A stretch of 64,000 nucleotides of DNA, taken from contig JARFIW010001739.1 in assembly GCA_036346225.1 (NCBI GenBank), positions 10,333,001-10,397,000 of the forward strand, read 5' to 3'. Under the pieces are notes generated by a model. The model worked only from the letters and a program-made list of their open reading frames with translations, made no database searches and was not told the origin of the DNA. A program made the translations under genes and the position numbers. The DNA is from Platerodrilus igneus (lineage: Eukaryota; Arthropoda; Insecta; Coleoptera; Lycidae). Shown piece by piece: positions 32,749-44,801 of this stretch (the stretch's first letter is position 1; every line of letters starts with the position of its first letter).

Positions 32749-33309
32749 TTATTGTGTCGTTTGAACAACTGCATTAGATGTTGTTAAATATGTTTCACCA
32801 GCATTGAGTGTTTCTCTAGACGTTTGGTTGGGAGTTGAAGTTTTAGTTTGTTGAATCATATTTGTTTGAAAGACAATATCTAAAGGATATTCAATTTTAG
32901 TTTTTGTTGCTAGTTCAGCATTTTTAATTTCAAAATCATTAAGGTATTTAATAGCGGTTGATAATAAGAGAGATCTTAGTTCCAATTCTGTTTTGTCTGA
33001 AGTTTGTATACGTTCAAGTCTACCTAATATGTGAGTAAGCCTAGCCTGAATTTTCCTAACAACCGAATATGTAAATTCTTCAGTTAAAAATTGTTTTATT
33101 TCTTCAAGTTTGGTTTTACAAATTGATAATTCATCATTTGCTTTAAATGAATATTTGCTTTTAAAATTATGACCTTCTTGTTCCAATTGCAACAATTGTT
33201 TTAGAGCAGATGCTAATTCTCTAACAGTACCTTGAGGTTTAGCTCCTCTAACAGTAATTTCATACTCTAATTCTTCTTTATTTAATCGATCAGTGTGTAA
33301 TTTTGACAT
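32749..33309 (-). CDS. Gypsy-1 gag N-terminal protein (SAP-like start, coiled region)
   Basis: 186 residues. The N-terminus NKEELEYEITVRGAKPQGTV has the look of the SAP-like helix pair found at the start of arthropod gypsy gag proteins. A charged helical stretch follows (about residues 45-150). It ends with TAA, directly followed in the same frame by the ATG of the capsid frame (CAA TAA ATG). This could be a stop-readthrough or reinitiation arrangement, or a single nonsense change in a longer gag. Confidence 0.75.
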   Translation of the reverse strand: MSKLHTDRLNKEELEYEITVRGAKPQGTVRELASALKQLLQLEQEGHNFKSKYSFKANDELSICKTKLEEIKQFLTEEFTYSVVRKIQARLTHILGRLERIQTSDKTELELRSLLLSTAIKYLNDFEIKNAELATKTKIEYPLDIVFQTNMIQQTKTSTPNQTSRETLNAGETYLTTSNAVVQTTQ

Positions 33310-33577
33310 TTTGAGTAATATAAACTTATATATTTTATTAGAAAATATAGTACAATTTTACTAATTTATGATAATTCGTATGTTTATAATTATTATTGAC
33401 TCGTTTTAAGATACACGGGTATTTTCAAAGTTTTATTTTATAAGGGTTTTTTTTTGTTGGGTTCCAAGATTTATTATTTTATTAAATTTTGAAGGGTTTC
33501 TCTTTTGGTTGGGCATCAAATTTATTATTTTACTTTATTTTGGAGGGTTTCTTTTTATTTTAGTTGGTTTTTTTTTT

Positions 33578-33589
33578 GTTCGGGCGCCA
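33578..33589 (-). other. Gypsy-1 primer-binding site
   Basis: TGGCGCCCGAAC on -, four bases inside the 5' LTR end. This 12-mer is the known complement of a tRNA-Lys 3' end, so tRNA-Lys is the likely primer. Confidence 0.85.
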
Positions 33590-33593
33590 AATT

Positions 33594-35284
33594 TATTACA
33601 CTATATTTTTTTTAATCACAATTTATCGTGCTTTTATTATGCTATAATATTTAAATATAGACATGAGACTCAGTAACGTAATTTAATTCTTTATACACTT
33701 TGCATAGGGGATAAGACTTAGCATGCCACCACAGAGTATGTAACTGAATCCAGCAAACTTACCCGTTGCGTTATAATTGAATGAATGTTACCTCAATTAG
33801 CCAATATACTCAACCAGTAAATATAACAATGTATTCACAACCCTAAGTGTACGCTAATTAATGGCAAAAGATAATCTACAAATAAGTCAATCTAACTCAA
33901 TGATCTCTATTGTAAAATATTCCCAATTACTGTTTGTACATTGATAAAAATGAAATAAATGCATGACATAATTAAACGTAATTTGGTTTACGGGTCTCAA
34001 CACAAATTTTAAGAAAGCCTTTTCTTGTTTCACTTGAAGCAATTGCTCGAAGCTCACAATTTACATATAAATCACATATAATATATAGATTAATTCGTTT
34101 CCGTTTTAACTGAACAAGAACTAATTAATACACCCTGAGTCCCAATTTAACTTCCACAAAAATAAGTCATTTACGGGTTAGAGATCCAGACTTTAACAAC
34201 TAATCCTAATTAGTTATACTCATCTAGATACACATGACATGGAACGGCACGCCATCAGCATCCTTAACATTTTTGCAACCACCACTTGCAGCCTTTAAAC
34301 TCCATTCCATAACGGTTTCTTATTGTACAACATATACCCAAGACAAAGACAAGACTCAAACAAAAATGAAATAAAATAAGAATAAAAATCTGTAATAATA
34401 ATTGTGTTTAATTTGTCTAATTTACTTAAGGATTTACTTACCCTGGAAACCAGGATGAAAGAAATATATAACAATTAATGCACGCGACCATGTGCTACCA
34501 AACAAGCAAGGTTGAAATATAAAATCCAGTTCAACTGTTCCAAAAATATTCTACTCTTCAGCAATATTCTTTTTGTTATGCTAGGCGATAAATCCCAATA
34601 TTTTGGATGACTTTCTCTTACTCTGATATAGTCAGAAAATTCGCACTAGCATACACCATGCTTTAACCAAGCTGTTCACAAAACAATCAGAAAGGAAATA
34701 CCTTCTTCTCAGATAATCCAAATCAAAACAGGAATGCAATATAAAGAGATTAAATTTCAATAATTAAAATCAATAAGACAGGGCAGCATTTCACCTGCTA
34801 AACAATTATAACATTGAGTAACTCCTTTTAAAAACAAAAGAATTCTTGTTAGGTACATGTAACAATTCCATAACATTTAAAATTAATTTCATGATATATC
34901 CTTTTTATTTTGAGATATATTTATTAAAATGTAATGCATTCAAGTTCTAAATAACTATCAATTCCTGAATGCAGACCTGTGTTTATTCTTTCAAATCAAT
35001 CACATCAAAACTGTCAACTTATTTTCTTAATAAACAATAATCAATAATAGATATTATTTCAATTAAGATGAAGTTTCAAAACAACAAATTACTAGATGAA
35101 TTCAATTGGTCAGAATGAAAGTTATTGTAATTAATGCTGTTTATATTTTCAAATAAGAAATAGACAATTAAAAATTTATAATACCAAAGCCAAAATGAAT
35201 TAAGTTCTTGTAAATATCATGTATGTAAGATAAGTGTTTGCAATAAAATTAATTTGAAGTGTAATGAAAATTTAAACCGTAACA
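33594..35284 (-). repeat. Gypsy-1 5' LTR
   Basis: Begins TGTTACGGTTTAAATTTTC on - at 35284 and ends GTGTAATA at 33594. It is 1.69 kb, long for the group, and nearly identical to 26294-27977. Confidence 0.9.
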
Positions 35285-35693
35285 AACTGTTTGCTTAATT
35301 ACCACCTGCCGTGTTAAAAGTATAATGTGTTATAATTAATTAATTTGAAAACCAGCATAAGGCAACCTTAATTGTAAGTTCCTTAAGATACGTTATACAC
35401 CATAGAGTTTCTATTTTCGCGCTATAATGTTGTTTTGTCAAATAAATTAGGAAAGTAGTGGCGCCGTAAAGGTCCGTAGAATAGGAACCCCCCTGATAGT
35501 CTCTTCAAATAACCTAGGGAGATAGAGTCCCAAGCTAGTCCGGAAGATTCCCAAAGGTCATTTTACTATGGAAATTAACAACTTTGCTAGGACCTTTGAG
35601 AATACACCCGGACCGAGTGTTCTGACCCATTTTGATAATTGTTTTATGCCAGTATATTGTTAGTCGGACACGTCTCAATACAAAAACAACTTA
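35285..35693 (+). repeat. Flank of gypsy-1 with dispersed repeat copy (35452-35625)
   Basis: Shares TAGTGGCGC, GTCCGTAGAAT, GAACCCCCCTGA, AGTCCGGAAGATTCC and AAAGGTCA in order with the reverse complement of 20808-20945. It lies just downstream of the 3' end of the DDE-like gene (on -), so it may be the terminal region of that element. Confidence 0.65.
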
Positions 35694-36607
35694 ACCTAGT
35701 AAGAGGTTGCAGTGTTTGAGAATGTTTGTGTTTTTCCGTTGAGGAATAGTTCTCCATTGATCACCAGAACTAGTTTTATAATAAATTTCACCTTCAGGGG
35801 TATACCTCAAAAGTCGACTTTTAATCTCCTTTAGATTTTCTTGGACGGATACTTATATAATACTATATTAAATCAAATTTTAAAAAAAAATCTTGAGTCA
35901 AGTATTTTACATCATATAGAGCAGGTTTCTTTCTTGCCTTCTGGCATATACCAACATAATCCGCAGGTAGGTTAATAATTTTATTTTGAGTTTTTTTCTA
36001 TGGTTGCGTCAACCGAATCCACCTCCATCTGTGTATGACCAGGTTCAACGTATTTTTGTTCGATTATTAAACTATGCGTAATTGCTACATTTAATAAAAC
36101 ATTGGCCATGATCCTGTTTCTATTTTGATATCCGCAGCCATCTGTGTATAGGTATAATGGTATATCTTTCATCAGCATCTGTTGAAGAAGGGATGTTCGG
36201 CAGTACCTTCTGTTCTATAAAGTACATGCAAATACTTGCAAATTTTTCAGCATCAACACCTTCTTCTCATTTGTTCCATAAAAAATAATAAGCGTCGGAA
36301 TTTGTTACATCGTAGAAACAAAGATTGCGTACCGGAAGCTTCGTTTTGTAGTATAGTGTGGAAACTTTCGATTTCGGAGCCATCAAAACTGCTTGTAAAT
36401 CTGCTGTGAAAACGTATTTTTGCCCTTTTTATCTATTTCGTTGTCTTCCCGTACCTCTTCTTTCTTCTGTATGTGATTATTATGTACCACTTCTGAAATT
36501 TGTCCAACCCGGTACCCAACACGCTAATCTTTTATGGGGCGAAATAGTGCAAAGTTTTTTTCTTTAAAAGTTTTGGAGAATGACATTATTAAAAAAGACT
36601 CTTGACC
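35694..36607 (-). pseudogene. DDE-like element protein, C-terminal part
   Basis: On - from 36607. It shows FTADLQAVLMAPKSKVSTLY and YYKTKLPVRNLCFYDVTN (about 36415-36340), a TGA at 36267-36269 at a usual Trp, then YTDGCGYQNRNRIMANVLLN (36150-36090) and EPGHTQMEVDSVDATIEK, with spaced acidic residues that look like a DDE catalytic set. The end reads RYTPEGEIYYKTSSGDQWRT near 35800-35740. I know this as a repeat-associated uncharacterised arthropod protein family but cannot name the superfamily. A frameshift lies near 36175. The upstream part of the gene lies beyond the hAT element at 57023-57712. Confidence 0.7.
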
Positions 36608-36622
36608 CAGGGCTGTCGCGTG
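36600..36622 (+). repeat. hAT left target duplication and TIR
   Basis: TCTTGACC followed by CAGGGCTGTCGCGTG. The next 60 bp are strongly GC-rich (GGTCGCCCGGGTGCG), as is the right subterminal region (CCCGGGCGCC). Confidence 0.9.
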
Positions 36623-39100
36623 GGCGGAGCGACCAGGGCGGTCGCCCGGGTGCGCTACACCCGTGGGGGCGCGTGGCAGCCGAAGACTGCCCTACGTCTG
36701 GTGGGATCTTGGTCGGTAGGATGCAACGATTTTAAAAAAAGACACGCGAACGACGATTTGTGATTTTTAATAGACACCCGAATACACACACGCGTACTTA
36801 TGCAAATTAAGAACAAAAACACAGATCATACTAAAGAACTTCCACCAATCACTCTCAACTTCAATATATCTATCAACACACACTCGACGCCTGATTCTTT
36901 CCCAAATTATAATCCTTATCATACAGTATGCATCCGAACCTGGTTGACATTAACCCTGTAACATGCCAGTTTTCCACTGGTTATGTTCCAGTTTTTAAAT
37001 TATTTCTTTACGTATTTCTCCATTTTTTTTTTTATAAATTAAAGAAGTTCCTCTTTGATTTATCTTCATGTACCGTACTTTGTATATTTAAAGTATGAAT
37101 TATATTTAGTTTGTGTTATGTCATAACACGAATTAGTAATTTTCATCCATGTAAATACTTAATTTCGTTTGAAATAAATGTACCTCTAATTATACCACAA
37201 GTTATTTGGGTTATTACTTCGAATGGAAGTAATAAAAAGTTACCTCTATGTTATTGGTAGGTTTTAACCAGTAACACAAGTGAAGTAGTTTTGAATCTAC
37301 AATTAGTAAAAGATTTACCTTGACGTTAGTTTCCTCCCTGTATCACCGGCCGATCGATATTTAGTTGTCTGCGCATAGCAGGATCTTTATTCTAACCCGG
37401 CTGTGAGATATCACGCCATTTGTTCCTCAAGATGCCTGGTCTTCAGATGGTATGTATTAGATTCCTACGCTGTTATAATATTTTAACAAAAATTATTTTA
37501 TAGAAGTACATGATAATACAGTATAAAGTTTTGCCGCTAAATAACCCATTGATTAGTTTAAAGATGGTAAGGATTGTTATAGATAAAATCTGTGACAATT
37601 TGAATGTACCTCGTGGCACTTCCGAATACTTATACAAAATTTGTATTGTAGGATCCTCCTTCCGAGAGATGAAAGTGGACAGATGTGGAAGTATGATTAT
37701 TCGTTTTGATTTTCTCTAGTGTAGTATAAAAGTACCTCTACTATATTATAACAAAAAAGAAATCTAAGCCGCATGTACGGTTCACAACCAAACTTAGACA
37801 TTAAGTTCAACAAATATTACTTACCTTTGTGTTAAATATTTGAAATTTAATTGTACGCGAAAAAAAATAATAAATAGTAATGTGTAAAAATACGTATTTA
37901 AAGTCGAATATCTTGATTAATAATTGAAATATCGAAAAGTGAATAGCGTATTCGTATTCAGCGTAAAAAACTGGATAAGAATCATATATTATATGTCTTG
38001 TAACATCACGGGAACCGTGCAACGGACAGACAGACAGACCGACCGACAGACCGACCGACAGACTAGACCATCTCATTAACCAAACGAAGTTTGGTTGAAA
38101 AGATGCATCTGGAATGTTAAGTCGTTTTTAAATTATGTACCGTACAAGGCCGTTGAAATAACATTGCAAGGGATTCAATTATTTGGGATTTGGCATTTTA
38201 CCTTCCTACTACAATACAAAATGAAATTGGTGTTTTGTTACCTTTAAAACTTATCTACTTTGGATGGCAGATGTTTGTTCCTTTATATGAATCGATCCAA
38301 CTACCAGATTTGAATATGGTTCACAAACCACCTGTCTGAGTTTCTAATTTGAAGTGCAATATAAAGCAATAGGTTTTCTTAAAAAACTGTAATTAAGGAA
38401 ATACACAGGTACGTGTTGTATATTTGTATCTTTATGAGACTATTTTACTCAAGAAAAATTGAATCAAAAGCTTTGTTACTGTACTTTGGACTGCTTTACT
38501 TGTCTGTATGTGGACTTTTGTTAAATTTATATAGTTCCGTTTCAAGGTAACATATGTTTAGAGAATCTTAAGTAAAGAATTTATATAACGAAAGTGTACG
38601 CCGTAGGTTTCATGAAACTGGAGGTATAAATACTTTTATTGCTCTTTGTTTTTGTTAAAGTAATAAAAGTTTCATTAAGTATTTAACACAAAATAGGTAC
38701 ATATGTGTTTTTGAAATGTTATTAACTAAACTGTTTACTTTTATTTGTTGCTTATAATAATAGTAGCATATCTGTAACTGTGAAGTTCGTTACACGTAGG
38801 TGAAACGAAAATTTATTTATGTTTGAAGGTTCTTCCAGATTTAGTAAAATTAAAAATTGTTTTTAATAATAGTAACACCAAAGTTAGATAAACTAATGCA
38901 ACTTAATACTTTACCTAATTGTATATTTTGTTTCGAATTGAAATTATTTTGTAAGATAGCCGAGGTACTTGATTTATATTCTCTCAGTTTCATTGTTGAT
39001 ACCCCCATAATTTCCTCCCTGAGATTTATAAGTCCATACAGCCTCCGAAGCCTCTAAAGGTCGATGCCAGCTGCGCCGAAATATATTCTATATTTCGTCG
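36623..39100. other. hAT 5' non-coding part
   Basis: The first about 130 bp are GC-rich; after that the DNA is AT-rich without a recognised frame. A short frame at 37510-37719 (+) was not recognised. A GACA/GACC tetranucleotide array and a hairpin lie at 38024-38096. Confidence 0.5.
38024..38096. repeat. GACA/GACC microsatellite with adjacent hairpin
   Basis: (GACA)n and (GACC)n mixed at 38024-38064, followed by AACCAAAC-GAA-GTTTGGTT at 38078-38096, a perfect 8-bp stem with a 3-base loop. Confidence 0.85.
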
Positions 39101-39109
39101 TGTGATTAC

Positions 39110-40085
39110 TTTATTATAACACCGGAAAAAAAGTAAGGCACAACCCCACCCTCTTCTAGAACAAAACTAAATACAACAATTCGCCCCTTCCTACTATATA
39201 CATCCCGCGCATACAGAACCACATCCACAATAGCCTTATATACCATTCTTCAGATCCCTCCCATAGAATTACAACTCAAGCCAGCCCTACAAATCCGTAA
39301 CCTGAAACGCAACCTTCCAATCCAACTACACAATACCATTCTAACTCTTAACGAATACAAAACACTGCCTATATCCAACATTAAAAACCGAATTCGTCCA
39401 TCGTTAAACCATTTGGCAACAACTCTGGTTCACATACCCATCCGGAAGATACACATACGACCTGTTCCCCGAACTACTAAAAATCCCACAACACGTATCC
39501 CACTCTAGCCCTCAAACAATACAATTTCTACCTCTCACGGCAAATTTCGATCAAAACTTCACTCCTTCAACATCACACCATCCCCATATTGTCGCTGCGA
39601 CAACTTCACACCTGAAGCTCCTTACCACCTCATCTACACATGTTCACTACTCAAACTTTAAATCCGCACTTAACCTAGATCCTTACACCACATTACCTAG
39701 CATAACACACCTCATTACGCACAATCATGAGCTACTAAGCAAATTCCTCACCGACATCCTAAACACAAAACCCCCAATAAACACTTAAACACTCAAATAC
39801 ATAACCTACCCCCATATCTCATACTCCACAAAATGCACAACACCTTTGTTTACTCCCCTACATCAAACATCCAGGCACTACGAAGAAAGAGGGACTTACC
39901 TCACTAAAAAACTAGTCACAGCAACAGATCTCCACACACAATAATCAAAAATCATCTTTAAAGAGGAAATCTATTTTTTAAAATTATCCCCATTATTATG
40001 TTCCTACACTTAGACTGTACAGGCTAGGATGAGCCAATGGCCTAGGTAGAGCTTAAAATAAAGAATATTAAATTTAAAAAATTGT
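39110..40085 (+). mobile_element. 5'-truncated LINE fragment (R1/I-like 3' end)
   Basis: C-terminal LINE coding remnants: TSRAYRTTSTIALYTILQIP at about 39209-39270 and a decayed CCHC finger CRCDNFTPEAPYHLIYTC near 39592-39645, then a 3' UTR ending in an A-rich AATAAAGAATATTAAATTTA. The CA-rich codon bias and layout resemble the ORF2 end of the R1-clade element at 6355-10510, but the sequence is different. No target duplication was found. Confidence 0.6.
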
Positions 40086-41097
40086 AATTTTTAAACTCTT
40101 GCTGAAAGATCATCCTCACGTGTTGTCGTATATAGGGCGACAAACACATTGTTTAATTACTTTGTTTTATTAATTAAAAGGAATATGCAAATCTTGTTTT
40201 TACATCATTATTCCTATGGTTAATTACACAACACACTTGATACCTACTATTCCCTTTCATTTAATACAAACATTCTATCCATCATTCACAATAAATATAA
40301 ACATGATACGTTTATTAAGATCCACCTTATTATTTTTATATTCAATCAGGGATAGGGGAGAAAAACAGCGCTATGTCCGAATGATCACAAGAATAAACAT
40401 AGTTTTATATTTTTTACAATGGCAAAGAATAACTATAAAACCACCTTGCAACAAGAAAGGGATAAATATGATTCTCCTGGCTTGGCTGTGCTGTACCTGT
40501 AATTTTTAACCAACCTTACTTTACTTCCTCTATTATTCTCCATATTAACTATAACTTTTGCTTTTAACAAAACTATAAATAAATATTAATAAAAGTATAA
40601 ATTACTATACAAACAATAAACATCACTATTAATAAACTATTTACAAAAAAAAATATCACGCACTGGGATTCTCAAAATACGTCAACACTATACCGTAAAC
40701 AGCAATTTTTAACTAGCTCGCGGAATGTTTTTAGTTTAACGTTAGCACCCACAACAGGATCGATCTCTCACAGCAGTCAACAAACAACCGAACCTTGCCG
40801 CTCGCCACCACGAAAAATCTAATTCAAACCGCGTTCTCCGCGCAAGGTCAGGTTTTACGACACGAGCATCTACACCACTACTGACTTTCCGTGCTTGTTT
40901 CAACTTGCCTCAGTTAAAACAATTAGTTGTTGAGGCGCTGAGCCGAACTGCAGCTGCTTTTTATTTAATCGTGTAGTATAAGTGTTAATTGTATAGTGTT
41001 GTGTTTATGAATTTTACCTTATGTTTTATTTGTGTTATAGTGATTATTTATTTAGTAACAGTTTTTATAAATTGAACGAGCTACTCATTCATCAATC
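40086..41097 (+). other. Upstream region of the hAT transposase gene
   Basis: 40086-40640 is AT-rich and holds an unrecognised 97-codon frame (40216-40509, +). 40700-41000 is GC-richer (CTCACAGCAGTCAACAAACA, CCGCTCGCCACC) and likely carries the hAT promoter and 5' UTR. The ATG at 41098 follows an AT-rich leader. Confidence 0.4.
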
Positions 41098-41502
41098 ATG
41101 TCAAAGAAGTTGTCAGGTGCGGAAAGGCGAAAACTAGTTAAAGAGAGTGAGATAGTGCAGGAGACCTTAATGAGTAAAGTCCCAAAACTAACAAATTTTT
41201 TTAAAACCTCGACTTCACGATCAGCAAGTGTAGCATTAACCGTGACCTATGACTTATTTCCACAAACTATTAGTCGAGGGCCCGAGAATGAAAAGCCCAT
41301 TCTCCCTACAGCTAGTGCAAGTGTAGATAATAGTAATAGCGACAATGAACAAGTGCCGGTATTTTCAAGTACGAATACCAAAACTGAACTCGATAGCCAG
41401 TCGGTGATTTCAACGGATCTTGCTACATGTCCAAGACCAGGGTAAATTTTGAAGAATCAGCGTGAAAAGCTCATTTTGAAAGGGCCTACTTATTTTTAAA
41501 AG
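41098..41502 (+). pseudogene. hAT transposase, N-terminal part (ZMYM1-like)
   Basis: Starts MSKKLSGAERRKLVKESEIV with KVPKLTNFFKTST, the typical start of ZMYM1-like hAT proteins. A TAA at 41443-41445 interrupts it. The same frame continues with ILKNQREKLILKGPTYF up to the gypsy-2 insertion site, where AAAG is duplicated. Confidence 0.85.
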
Positions 41503-43639
41503 TGAAATGTTAATTTTTTATTGTCTAATTGATTAGTTACAAGGCTAGCCTCACGCATGGGCGCCAGTGAAACGTAATTTATTGATACGCCTCACGTTGC
41601 TGGCACCTATGGGATGTTAATTAGGTTGCCTTTACAATATTCGCGGTCTAGTCTGGGAATTACCCCAAGGGTGAGCAATGAGTTTGGGCGTGGGTATATG
41701 GTGGGCTCGACTACAAACGGGAACAAAAAAAATAAATGGACGCCACTGCATCTATATAGGCAACAAACAAAACTAAAGTATCCTACAGGAAGACGCAGAA
41801 ACCTATAGGATATTATGATTATCAAAAAAACTTACAAACCTCAATATACAATACCTCTGAAACCTCTGCTCTAGCTTCCGCGATGTCGAACCTGTAAGAA
41901 GATGTCACACAGAAAATAAAATATAAGACACCGTTTGTGCCTTACAACAACAAAATATTTCGATCTTTATAGATCGATTAGCCTGAATTCAAAACCTTAA
42001 TAACACCTTACCTATGAGAAAATACTCTACTGGAAATTACTTATTCCCTTACTATTAACTGATGCTGTATCAACTTTTCCACAATCAAAATTTTGCTGAT
42101 CTAATTTGATCAATGTTAAGTTCAATAAGTGAAATAAAAAGACAAAGGTATCATTCAAAATTTAATCTAAATATGATTCTCTTTTTGCAAAATTACTTGT
42201 AAATAAATTTCATTAATCAATATATAAACTTTAAAACTTTCTTAGAGTGTTCCTCTATAATCAAAATAATCAACATTAAATAAGTTACAGAAGTTTCTGA
42301 AATACTTTCTACATAAGAGGTATTAGCATTTATAAGTTAGTTAATACAGTTTAGTTTTTAAACATCCATAAACAGATCTGTTCTGGCTTACAAGATTTTT
42401 ATCTAAGGAACTTGTTACATAAACAGTTCATATGGTTTAAGCATGAAAATAATAAACTCAGATTAACATATGTCAAAACAGCTTAGTTCTTCTACTAATT
42501 ACAACAAATTGCTAGAAAACACCTTTCATCCAAAGGTGGACTTTATACATATTTTTATCACTTGACATGTGCATCATAAAAGCACTTTGAATAACAACTT
42601 TTAAAGCATCCAAAGATTAAAAAAATTTCCTTATAAGCAATCTAGTTCTAAATGAAAATATTTGACTTATTAAATTTTAGGTTATACTTCCAAACTAAAT
42701 TTTTACGTGGTATTTAAGCATAAACACATTTAGCAAACAAACTTGAAATTTACGTTACTTAACGAAGATTTACCATGATTTTGTAAATAGTAAATTAAAG
42801 CTTTAACCTTAACTAGCACACGAAATTGATTTTCAGCAAAAAGGTTTATAAGTACCTGGTACATTTAATTGTTACAGCTGCGATGTTGACGAATGTAATA
42901 GATGAGCTCGGACACTTTACTTTCCATGTTTGAAATTCCGATAGATACCAAAACATGCCTGCATTAACCATAATTCCTCGGACGTTTTAAAACAATTAAT
43001 CTGATAATACTCGACCACAATCTAAGTCCATCGCCTAGCGTGTTCCTCAAATTTTTGCTAAAGGGATTGAATCAAGTATTAGTATTAAACACGGCTAATT
43101 AATTACACGGTCCTTACCACCAATGGATTTCTCACCACGTGTTGTAGCTGTTGCTTGAGTTGACTGGGCGGCTTACACGAGAGCTCCTTCGTCAAGCCTC
43201 CACGCGACAACTAAGCAGCCCTACCCTTCTTCTAGAGCCATCCTCAGCTCCCACTTACAAGCGAAATTCACCATGTTTGGCAATGAAGTCTACGTACCCG
43301 CGGTTGCTTGCAAGATGGCCGTATTCTTTATTTGTCAATGCTCATAGCCTTCGCGTCATTTTCGCGCAGGCGTTATGTTTAACAAATACTCTAGTGGACG
43401 CCAGAACGCCTGTAATTTATGTAACACAAGTTACGCTCAAGGTATCCTTGATATTGAAAGTATAGAAGTCTCTGTTAAATACTCCTTATAGGTAAAAATA
43501 ACATAAACGGAAAAAGTTGTTCTTCTTTATAGTACATTAAATTAATTAATGATTACACGCTAAATGAGGAATTCGCAAAATAATAACAGTTAGAACTGTT
43601 TTTTTTTTAGATATGAAATGTAACAAAAATTTTGTTACA
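41503..43639 (-). repeat. Gypsy-2 3' LTR
   Basis: Partner of 49726-51878. It carries the same terminal palindrome at 43639-43619. Confidence 0.9.
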
Positions 43640-43655
43640 CTGCCTCCGATCAAAA
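43640..43655 (-). other. Gypsy-2 polypurine tract
   Basis: TTTGATCGGAGGCAG(T) on -, immediately before the 3' LTR. Confidence 0.65.
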
Positions 43656-44801
43656 AGAAAAAAACTTTGAGGTTAATTATATCTTAATATATACACAACC
43701 GAGAAGTTTTTTTTTTTTAGAGGAAAACTATCGCCTTAACCAAAAGATAAATACAAAAAAGAAACATTACAACAAATCGAAGTAAGAACAAAGTAAGTTT
43801 GCACTTTTATCTCTGAACCAAAAAAATCATGAATGACCTCTTGCATTAAGAAGAGGAAAATGGGGTGCAACCAAATGAGTGTGTAGGTAACTCTGCGTAC
43901 CACACATCCGTCAGGAGTCAATATCAGTAAGTCATAATCGGTAAAAGGTCATAATCGGTAAAAATCAAAATATTGTAGTCTAACACTCGAGTTGCAACCA
44001 AACGGGGGAACAAAAAAACTAACCTACTTTTCAAAATATAAACTGAAATTCAAACAAAAAGCTTGACATGAACTATCGCAAAATAACAACAAAAAGATTT
44101 ACTTTCCTATTACTACCCTTGACACGATAACCTTACTAATATTAATAGTAAAACAAAAACTCACACCTATATACATAAATATCAATACTGTTCCAACAAT
44201 GATTATGTATTTGCTGGTCTCAAAATTCCAGCTCAATACATTCAGCAAACTTTGATTATTGCCTCTACCAAAATAAACTGCTCATCAAGCCACTACTCAT
44301 TGTAGCTTACTAATGAATACTTGGCTTCTTCAGCTTATAGCTATTCATAGCCCAATCGCTACTCTTTTCTTTGGGACACTCCAGTCTCAAAAAAAATCCT
44401 CAACTCTACTGTGGCCACACCAAACATCTCGAACCAAAACTACTCAATACTACAATGACCTCACCAACTAGGTTACTCCGACCTACAACAACAAACAGCA
44501 CCTACCTTCCTCGCTTACTCTAGACATAACAACACATGACTCGATCAAAATACGTCCACAAACATGAAGCAACAAATATTTGTCTCACTTCCACTTCGGG
44601 CTATAACAACAACACGGCAAAATAACCTTTTTTTTTACTGAATAATCCATTAGTGCACATTTAAAACAACACTAGTCGAGAAACTTCCAATCTCTACCAG
44701 CAACGATATACTGGCGAAAGCCTTCAATTTGTCATCACCACTCTATCCCATAACCAAATTTATAATATATCCTTTACGACACAAATACTAAAGATGACCA
44801 A
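43656..44801 (-). other. Gypsy-2 region between integrase and PPT
   Basis: 1.15 kb without a clear frame; the longest on - is 61 codons (43736-43921). Gypsy-1 has only about 100 bp here. It could be a decayed third reading frame or a long 3' UTR. No glycoprotein-like feature can be read. Confidence 0.4.

Larger units (their letters stand above)
26294..35284 (-). mobile_element. Gypsy-1: near-complete Ty3/gypsy LTR retrotransposon
   Basis: A 9.0-kb element read on -. It has a 5' LTR at 33594-35284, PBS, gag, protease, RT, RNase H, integrase, PPT and a 3' LTR at 26294-27977. A 4-bp duplication AACT lies at 26290-26293 and 35285-35288 (AAACT if the terminal base of the LTR is counted as flank). 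The LTRs differ mainly by homopolymer-length changes and a 13-bp indel near their 5' end, indicating recent insertion. The pol frame has two frameshifts near 30730 and 30120, a TGA at 29900-29902 and a shifted stretch in the integrase. Confidence 0.93.

Noticed and set aside
37807..38076. An 89-codon frame starting MRWSSLSVGLSVGLSV
   Set aside because: The repetitive start is the GACA/GACC array translated. The rest is AT-rich noise.
43151..43465. A 104-codon frame in the gypsy-2 3' LTR (also at 51390 in the other LTR)
   Set aside because: It lies inside the LTR, is broken differently in the two copies and has no recognisable domain.
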